From the NCBI GenBank assembly GCA_037127315.1, contig JBBBDQ010000915.1, positions 1,025,501-1,089,500 on the forward strand: DNA of 64,000 nucleotides. The letters run 5' to 3'. The notes beneath the pieces were generated by a model. The model worked only from the letters and a program-made list of their open reading frames with translations, was not told where the DNA came from and did not search any database. Positions 56,545 through 64,000 of the stretch are shown in pieces. This DNA comes from Ascarosepion bandense (lineage: Eukaryota; Mollusca; Cephalopoda; Sepiida; Sepiidae). Made by a program: the position numbers and the translations under genes. The number at the start of each line of letters is the position of its first letter. The first letter of the stretch is position 1.

Positions 56545-57365
56545 TTAAATAAATTGCAAAAATTGTCTGCTTATTTTTAATAAATCCGTTCATCCTCACG
56601 GATAATCTTTCGCGTATTATAATTGAAAGATGTCAAAAATTAGCTGTAACTTTGAGAGATGATATTATCATTCATTTCTCAAGGTACCCAAATACATTCA
56701 ATCTCTTTCTGCTTCAGGAGTGTGAGTTATGGTAACAAAAAATAACCGCGAAACCGTGTTACTAAAATTTACTGTAAATGTTTTTTCTGCTTCAAATATA
56801 GAGGTTGACAAATTGCCAGCTTTCATTAGAACATGTAAATTATCCAAAATAGATTTTTATATGTTGTAATGTTATGGTCATGCACGTGTTCAAGCATGAA
56901 AAAAACTGTTTTTTAACAAACATTTTAAAACATTACTACAGTATACATTGTTGATTTTATTAATTGATGACTTAAGTGTTTTAATGAATATTGCCGCGAG
57001 AATCTGTAGTTTGCTTTTGTTGTTTTCTTGATGTAGGATAGTTGAGATATCCATTATTTTTTTTATATTATGAGTTTAGACAGTAATTTTGTTGCAGGTG
57101 TCTAGAAATGGACGAATGGTCAGACAAATGTAATGTAAGACGTCTTGTTAAAATACATTTGATTAACCATAACTCAAACCACTGAAGATTATTTCGGAAT
57201 GAGACTGAAATACTTGGGTACCTTGAGAAATGAATGATAATAACATCTGTCAACATTACAGCTCATTTCTGACATCGTTCAGCTATAACATGCGAAAGCT
57301 TATCCGTGAGTATGAAAGGATCACATTAAAAATAAGCAGACAATGTTTGCAATTTATTTAATCTG
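56541..57365. mobile_element. 825-bp foldback element with about 195-bp inverted arms
   Basis: The left arm (56541-56734) and right arm (57165-57365) are reverse complements with moderate divergence. The terminus cagattaaataaattgc and its complement gcaatttatttaatctg are identical in 17 positions, and the block catttctcaaggtaccca is shared. The 430-bp interior has no recognisable protein. It is best read as a non-autonomous DNA transposon (MITE-like or foldback). The right side is followed by acatgttt. No clear target duplication can be read because the left flank is (TA)n. Confidence 0.8.
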
Positions 57366-57401
57366 ACATGTTTAAAAGAAAATTTGCTGCCTAAATACAC
57401 A

Positions 57402-57402
57402 A

Positions 57403-57460
<58 letters not shown>
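57402..57460. repeat. (TA)n(TG)n microsatellite
   Basis: A short TA run followed by about 42 bp of TG. Confidence 0.96.
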
Positions 57461-58014
57461 ACCAATTTCTGAAAGAAGGTATGCTATTTTCAATGTAACA
57501 TGAGCTGGTTAGCCATCTCTGGATATAATAGGTTGACCCTATCATCGAATAATGAATAAACTTAATTTATTGACTCTCAGTTGAGTTGTTTTTTATTAAT
57601 TGGCTGTACATCTACAGATCCCCTTTGAAAACTCATAGACTGTCGGCCTTATATATTGACTGTGAAAGAGTTAAGATAAGTTAATCAAATTTTGTATCTT
57701 TAGAGAACGTTTTGTTTTTATTCGTGTATTACTTTGTGAAATTATTATGATTTACTGGTCAAAATATAGCTTCGTATGGATTGCGATGTGATCATCCATC
57801 TATTTTTAAAAATGGTAAAATTTTGGTCTCTTTGTTATTTATTATTATTTATTTCTCCACCACCATATTAATTATTATATAGAATTAAATTAAATGATTA
57901 TGTTGTATTAGAGTTAATGTTACTTAAATATAAAAAATAACTGACGGTTTTATTATGAAACCTTCTATTGAGTAATTATTTAATTGTAAAGAAGTTATAT
58001 TAGATGAAACTCTT

Positions 58015-58135
58015 GACCTAGAGACACATCACATTCAAACATCGGTTCCCATGCGATCACCGGAGTTAAGCAACATCGAATCTGGACTGTACCTAGTTGG
58101 GTGACGGCATTGGTATCTTCAGTATCTTCAGGTAT
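58015..58135 (+). pseudogene. 5S rRNA-derived sequence
   Basis: This matches eukaryotic 5S rRNA across its length: the accatcac-like start, cggttcccatgcgatcaccg (58043-58062), the internal promoter A box gagttaagcaac (58063-58074) and the C box tagttgggtgac (58094-58105), then a decayed end with a small internal duplication (tatcttcag twice, about 58113-58131). The ends do not pair as in functional 5S RNA. It is a pseudogene or the head of a 5S-derived SINE (SINE3 type). Confidence 0.85.
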
Positions 58136-58421
58136 TGTAATATAGGATGTGTTGGTGAGGTAATGGGTTACGAAATAGAATTGTAAGTCAAAATACCGTG
58201 TTTTATTTCCTTTTGGGTTTGTGATATTCTATGATTCTAACTATTCTCCTCACAGTTATGGGTTACTCAGTAGAACATGCATTAGTAAATCTTCATAATC
58301 TTTAAAATGAATTATTATAAAAATATTTCTAGTATTAAATAACCTGCAAAAAGGTTGATAAACCTTAAAAATCATTCAAAATATATCCCTTGACACAATC
58401 TTTCTCTTAATTTGAAGTTGA

Positions 58422-58864
58422 GTGTCAGACGTACACTATCATAACTTGCCGTATTTTACGAAATCTCTATTCAGGAAATATAACCTATTTCTAGATTTCA
58501 CCTTTGAATTTGTTGGGAAAGCAGATACAAGAAATGGACTTGATTCGAGAGACGACTTTACCGTTTCTGTTATGACGGTGTTTATTTGCAAAGTGCCCAA
58601 AGATAATTTCAGCCGAGTGCTCTTAAAGATGTGATCTGTGAAGACTTATTACTTACATCCCCGAGCAACGAAACGGCGCTGTTTGCGTTCAGCTCAGGTA
58701 TAGATAGAAAGAATTGCGCATGCGCATTAATCACAGGCCGCTTCGTTCACCTTTCAGTATTAAAGGGGAAAGCAACAACAAAATTATTAAGGGGTAAAAG
58801 AGAAAAGAGATTGTTTGCTGTTGAAAGAGGTGTATGCTTAATTCGAGATTTTCTTTTACGTTAA
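58422..58864 (+). other. Two adjacent uncharacterised open frames
   Basis: Frames at 58422-58634 (70 codons) and 58631-58864 (77 codons) overlap by four bases and are not low-complexity. A tgcgcatgcgca palindrome lies at 58715-58726. I recognise no family, and there is no promoter or splice support. They may be chance frames in a less AT-rich stretch. Confidence 0.2.
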
Positions 58865-59739
58865 TCATTTTTCTTAGCATAGTTTTGTATGCAATAAGGC
58901 TAGATTACATTCGGAAGACTGTACTGCTCCACCCGTAAAAATGGGAAAGCCACCTTTGGAAACAACGGCACTGATGCTTGTATGATTTCTAGAGCCATTC
59001 CACTAAATAGGCTTTTTTCCACTTTTGCAAAACTCTTTTAGCTGTCTTACATTCGTTGTAAATAAAATGATTTAGAAATTACACTTGTGTTTTTATGCAA
59101 TATCCCTTAAGAGAGACAAGAAGAGGATTAAAAAAAGAAAGGAAAATAGGAAGTAATTAAAAAAGAAAATTAAAAAACAAATAGCTAATTCTTTAAGAAT
59201 CCATTATTCTCACACAGTTAAAAACTGTATTAATGAAACAGCGGAGAGAAAATGTTAAAATGGGACGAAAAGCAAAAATTACAGTATTATCAGCCAATCA
59301 AAACAAACAGAATTGACTTTGTCACTCTTAATCATATTTAAACTCCAACTACAATAAATGTAAGATGCTCACAGAAAAAGAACATGTAGCAATATTCATC
59401 CAATCATTCATAAGTCAATTTCCCATCATAAACAAGAATGAACCTACTGATATTAAAATGAAATATATTAGAAACAAAGTAATAATAAAGTAACTGACAT
59501 TGAGAGTGAATTTTTAGAAATTACTTACTTTAAGTTTCTCTATTTTATGAAGGAAAAGTGGGGGTTATCCCACCTTAATGAAGTATAGAAACAAGCGTAT
59601 CACTCACGACCCCCACATATAGACACGATTTTCAATTGAATCCATTATAGTCAAACTATTAATGAAAAATTTAGCACCTTCGCTCTCATCGTTTCATGAA
59701 AGCTAACTGCTCTTTACATAATTTCATTTTCGCTTTGGT

Positions 59740-59955
59740 AATGGAAATAATGTTGGCATATCTAAGGTTAATCATCGAATCTTTCCTAACTATTGGCCAT
59801 TTATTTTTTTAATTAAAATCTTGAGCTCTTATCAACGCTGAATTGCTCAAACATTTCACATCGCTGGGCATTTTTTCCGACAAGCAATATGATTTTCGTC
59901 TCTCTAGGTCAACTGCTGATATACACACTGCAATGGATAAGTGTCGTTTAATTTA
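59740..59955 (+). pseudogene. CR1/Jockey-type LINE reverse transcriptase fragment (part 1)
   Basis: The text aligns with NYRPISLLPIFGKVF, INAExxxHLT and SDKQYxFRLSRSTADMLTT of the 18-21 kb copy. It is decayed and frameshifted. It breaks off at about 59955 and resumes at 60690. Confidence 0.65.
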
Positions 59956-60689
59956 ACACAAAAAGGAAAGTAATACTGATATCTCATTTTAACTATATTT
60001 TTAACAGAATTGCACAAAGATATACAACTGATTAAATTTATTCAATAAAATCGACACCACGGACGACTTCGAAATCTCTTACAACTCATCTGGACTGTGT
60101 ACTTGTTTAAATTGATGAATTTGGCAATATTCCTTACCTTCTGTTCATCTTTGATTGCAGTCTGGAGAGTTAATTGGCCAGATGTAACGGGTCGACGGAA
60201 TTGTCTGATAACAATGGCTGAGTATTTCTGCTTGTGTGCTATTTTGAAAATTCTTGTCCTCAGACATAGAGTCTTCTAGTAGCCTCCCTCTTGAGGCAGG
60301 ACAGCTTTATCTTTTCACGCATTTGATATAGCCCTCTGTGTTAAACCTGATGCCCTGTAGGAAGATGAATGGAGGCATAACGTCGCTATCATTAGCAGTA
60401 GCTCTAAACACCTTTGTAATAGCCATTGGACTCATTCAACTGTTTCCGACTCCTCTGCAGTCCTCAGATTGATACACAAACACTCTAAAATGTTCGTATT
60501 GAAGCTTCTGGGGCGAATGCGAAACAGTACAGCATGTCGTTTACAGATTTCTGGTGAATTGAATTGAGTCATAGGTTTCTTTTCTCAAAGAGAGTGCCAA
60601 ACTGATACTACTATATTTGGCAGTTAACAAAATCAAAAACAAGAAGTGCGCACGCGCAAAATTAAAACTGAAAACGTCAAAATATTTTC
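59956..60689. other. Insert-like sequence between LINE fragments
   Basis: No homology was recognised. Since the LINE protein order continues across it, it could be a later insertion. No duplicated ends were visible. Confidence 0.35.
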
Positions 60690-60847
60690 CATTGAAGCCT
60701 GTCTTAAGGATCATTGCTAAAGGAGTCTATCAAATTTTAGATAAGAACGCTTATCGAGCTGTTACTTTGGACATTTCGAAAACGATCGACAAGGTTAGGC
60801 ATACGAGTCTTATTTACAAGTTGAAAGGTTATGGTGTCCCCGGATGA
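60690..60847 (+). pseudogene. CR1/Jockey-type LINE reverse transcriptase fragment (part 2)
   Basis: GVYQILDKNAYRAVTLDISK and IDKVRHTSLIYKLKGYGVPG (60720-60843) continue the block YIYRALDKNGVARTVTLDI of the full copy. They therefore follow part 1 in the element order. About 735 bp of unrelated sequence lies between them. Confidence 0.7.
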
Positions 60848-61129
60848 CTCTTTGAATTGATTATAATTGAGATATAAAAATAAATAATTCTATACACTAT
60901 TTGTGTTTGGACTATTGTCCTCATCTTTGTAGTTTTTATTTTAACGTTTAGGTCGTTGTTCCTTCCTGCCTTTATCAAGGGTATATCAATCTGGATAACC
61001 TACGGGGAATTTGGCGTTCCGAAATTCCAGAATTCGCTCTAATGCACATGTCGATGGATATAATCAAATTTTTTGTGAATTCAAACGCGGTACGTGATTT
61101 GCAATAATTTTCTCATTAATTTACTGTTG

Positions 61130-61280
61130 AATTAGCTCAAATGCAACTGTAAGTTCTATGTTAATAGTTTCTTGTCTTGCATATTTCGCTTGTTGATCTC
61201 CCTTTCGACTCCATACTTTAAAGCCGCCTTTGATCTTCAAAGATTTAAATGCAATGCCAGTTGTTATATTCGATCTTCTA
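61130..61280 (+). pseudogene. LINE 3' terminal fragment
   Basis: It resembles the 52980-53100 fragment: a ccctttcgactccat block and agatttaaatgcaatgcc line up with the WNSLP and FKCRVN region. Confidence 0.45.
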
Positions 61281-61378
61281 GATTACTCTTTATTGTTCTA
61301 AAACATTAATAATGTTTCTGTTTAATAATATTTATGTTCACCCTTATTAACACTTTGTGTATTGTGGCTTCACTGGGG

Positions 61379-61383
<5 letters not shown>

Positions 61384-61452
<69 letters not shown>

Positions 61453-61482
61453 TGTGTGTGAGAGAGAGAGAGAGAGAGAGAG
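61384..61482. repeat. (TA)n(TG)n(GA)n compound microsatellite
   Basis: TA, TG and GA in order, the same order as at 1196-1266. Confidence 0.97.
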
Positions 61483-61499
61483 TGTGTGTGTGCGTGTAT

Positions 61500-63785
61500 A
61501 ACTAAAAAACCTTACCTCTCTAACAGAAAACTGTATACGTGTTATATCGACATCACATCAGTATATCATATCACTACAGACTTCTTTATCTCATCCATTA
61601 AAAATAGGTATCTTCACTCATTTTTTCTATACCTAAATTTAAATTTAAATTTTAAAAATAAATAAGTTATCTTCAAGCTTTAAAATTAGATTTAATAGAA
61701 AGCCAACGGATCAAATTTACTAATTTCAGTAAGCAAAATACCCTGGTGTATTTTAAACCGAAATTATATTGATCGGAATCAAAAATGTATTAAAGTTTTT
61801 AAAAATTTTTACAAATTTTAAAATTTCCGCCAATTTTCATTGATTGTACACAGAAGCCAAGATTTTTTTAAAAATCTTACAAAAATAAAATACACCTCAT
61901 TGACACATATTTTCTTCAAATTACCAATTAAACTTACTTTAGTTTGCTTTGAAACATGAATTACTTGCTTACTGTTTGGAAAATGTTTCAAAAAGCATTC
62001 CTCAATTACAGTAGCCTTGATATCTTAGCTGTTAACACTTATCAGGTGGCCATGATGAATGATTTACAGCAGCTGGCCAAAAGTATGGAAGACAAATTTG
62101 GTATAAAATGTTTTATATACGGATTTTTTTTTCATGTAAGGGAGAACAACCCTTGAATCAGGTGACCTTTTACGGCCACCTGTACAAACAAAAAACGGGA
62201 AATCAACATGCAGAAAATTAAAATGTTTTAATTATTTTACAAAAAAGGAGCATCCTTTTTTAGAGTAAGTGTTTAAACTTTTCGATTAATGAATATATCT
62301 GAGAGATCTATGAGGAGGAAATTTTAAAAGACTTATGAAACTTTTTAGAAATTAATTAATAATAATTAAAATAAAATAATAAAAATAAAAAAAATCATTA
62401 CTAACGGAATTTTTTTCTCTTCAGACTATGATATAATTTTAATTTATGTTTATAAAAGCAATTAAAAGTTTATCCAAATAAAAATGGCATTTTTGATTTC
62501 CTAATTCGGAGCAGATTTTCTAAAAAGTAGCAGGTTTTGAAGAAACAAAGACAGATGATTTGCATTCCCCAATGACTCCTGAATTTAATTAAAACTATAT
62601 ATATGTTGAGACCTAATCCCATTGTTTGACACTTCTGGAAATTAATTGGTGCGGGGGTAACATATTTTAAAAAAATGTTTTTTTCCAATATTTTCTAAAA
62701 ATAATTATTTCAAAACTGATTTCAGTCAATTATGACTAAGTTCAGAAAATTTCATCAAAATGCGACGATTATTTGATGTTTGCAAGAATTTCCAAATTAA
62801 TGTCTTTCACAGTCAAAAAATGCCTTCGCGTAATATTACGTTTTGACGTAATAAAATCTAGTGTCAATTTATCGCTTGTACTGACGAGAAAAAAAAAGAT
62901 TTTCTACCACTAAATGAGCCTGTTAGAACCTGTTAGAACAATTTTTAAAAAATTTTAAAATAATTTAAGAATACTTTGATCTGTCCTCTTCATGACAGCA
63001 TAAACATTTTGCCGAGACAACTTTGTTTTTATTTAGTTTGAGGCGAAAAAGTAGAGGTACCTAATTAAAAATCACATTCTAAACTCTTAATCTACCAAAT
63101 GCATTGACCTCATATTGATCTACTGAATTTTACATGCATGTCGTGGACCATAATAAAATACAAAAGAATTTTAGATTTCATCAAGAGTACAAGAAGAAAA
63201 TAAGTACCACAGTATATTTAATATTTTCCTCGGCTATGTCCTGCGCAGTTTACAAAAGGGATGACGGTCACTGACCCTTTGAGGATACCATACCACATCG
63301 CAAACTAATCTGTTAACAGAATATAACAATCCTACTTCCTGCTTGCCGAGGCGATTGTTCTGACAATGATGTTGGTAGGATTATACTGAAGACATTGATA
63401 ATCATATTTGGGACAAGAATGTTCTTAAAAAATCAATATTTACCATGTGTTCTAATAAATAAGACCTAGAAGGATCTGGAATTCGAATGAAATCAATAGA
63501 GGTACATACATTAAATCCATTTTAAGAAATCTAGATATGGAATTATTAAATGTCAAAGAGATTATTATTGATCAGTTATAGCAGTCGGGATTTTCATATG
63601 GATGTCATATATGGTGCCAAAAACGTTCAGAAATATGTAAACTAGCAGCATATACATATTTCGAAGACCAATGGTTAAAAAAAGACTCTGAGTGCAAAGC
63701 GAGTGAAACATGAGGCTTTGGACAAATTTAACCTGTTGTGTTAATTTAGAGAATTTGTCAGTTATGTTTGATATCTTTACTTATA
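61500..63785. other. Unassigned AT-rich sequence
   Basis: Very AT-rich, with short frames only. Homopolymer-rich stretches (61620-61900 and 62290-62460) occur, with no repeat family recognised. Confidence 0.45.
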
Positions 63786-63789
63786 AAAG

Positions 63790-63880
63790 AAGAAAAGAAA
63801 CGAAATTCATGAAGAGTAAAGACATCAAAATGATGCCTTCACGAAACTTTAAAATCAGCACAAAACTGCTCAGTTAAGGA
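63790..63880. repeat. Dispersed repeat shared with 5640-5745
   Basis: gccttcacgaaactt followed by ctgctcagttaaggaac is a decayed copy of the repeat near 5.7 kb, in the same orientation. It precedes (TA)n at 63970 by about 90 bp. Confidence 0.5.
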
Positions 63881-63964
63881 ACTGTTCAATTCTAACATTG
63901 AGTTCTCATCAGATTACCATCCACCGTGGATTCAACCTTGCAAATTTCAAAGGATACTACCTTG

Positions 63965-63967
<3 letters not shown>

Positions 63968-64000
<33 letters not shown>
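63968..64000. repeat. (TA)n microsatellite running off the window
   Basis: A TA run continuing to the end of the window. Confidence 0.95.

Noticed and set aside
56014..56580. 188-codon open frame, the longest in the window
   Set aside because: It is mostly (Ile-Tyr)n from three TA microsatellites joined by short unique stretches, with no domain.
58015..58135. Functional 5S rRNA gene
   Set aside because: The terminal stem does not pair and the 3' part carries a duplication, so it is treated as derived sequence.

Overview
This looks like nuclear DNA of an animal, most likely a mollusc and probably a coleoid cephalopod (octopus-like). That identification is inference from three things: a very AT-rich background, very dense dinucleotide and GATA microsatellites, and families of LINEs, Penelope-like elements and (TA)n-bounded tRNA-SINEs. 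No host protein-coding gene, functional tRNA or rRNA gene, CpG island or prokaryote-style feature could be supported. The longest open frames are either low-complexity (Ile-Tyr)n translations of TA repeats or pieces of decayed transposon proteins. The window reads as intergenic or intronic sequence built from old mobile elements.

Layout. 1-7 kb: a decayed Tx1/L1-type LINE (gag knuckle, endonuclease, reverse transcriptase, all +), Tc1 transposase scraps, and a block of (TA)n-bounded tRNA-derived SINE units. 7-9 kb: no recognisable gene, two microsatellites. 9-12.2 kb: minus-strand pieces of an R4/Dong-like LINE with a restriction-like endonuclease region. 13.4-22.6 kb: several CR1/Jockey-type LINE copies, the best at about 18.0-21.2 kb (+), meeting a different LINE tail to tail at 21.4-22.5 kb (-). 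24.9-27.5 kb: a LINE 3' fragment, then a rather well-kept Penelope-like element (-) with reverse transcriptase and GIY-YIG parts. 29.2-31.7 kb: an inactivated mariner, then a SINE inserted into another SINE with a visible target-site duplication. 33.7-37.3 kb: LINE 3' ends and a near full-length minus-strand LINE. 37.5-39.2 kb: the two halves of a Gypsy integrase in head-to-head inversion, then a mariner-superfamily fragment. 40.9-43.1 kb: a LINE fragment next to a complete but dead Tc1 element with about 200-bp terminal inverted repeats and TA duplications. 45.1-46 kb: a diverged tandem array of about 190-bp period. 46.3-49.2 kb: a LINE fragment joined to a second Penelope-like element whose YRDD box is mutated. 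49.9-56 kb: a Tc1 helix-turn-helix remnant, a strong 92-nt hairpin, LINE tails, an inverted pair of Penelope ends, and more SINEs. 56.5-57.4 kb: an 825-bp foldback element with about 195-bp arms. 58.0 kb: a 5S rRNA-derived sequence. 59.7-64 kb: LINE crumbs and unassigned AT-rich sequence.

The elements do not form a pathway. They record successive insertions, with LINEs carrying Tc1 elements beside them, SINEs nested in SINEs, and TA, CA or GA microsatellites lying at many element edges. Every transposase and reverse transcriptase seen is broken by stops or frameshifts, so no autonomous element appears active. The items most worth follow-up are the 825-bp foldback, the 92-nt hairpin, the about 190-bp array, the 5S-derived copy, the inverted Penelope ends and the tandem (TA)n-bounded SINE units.
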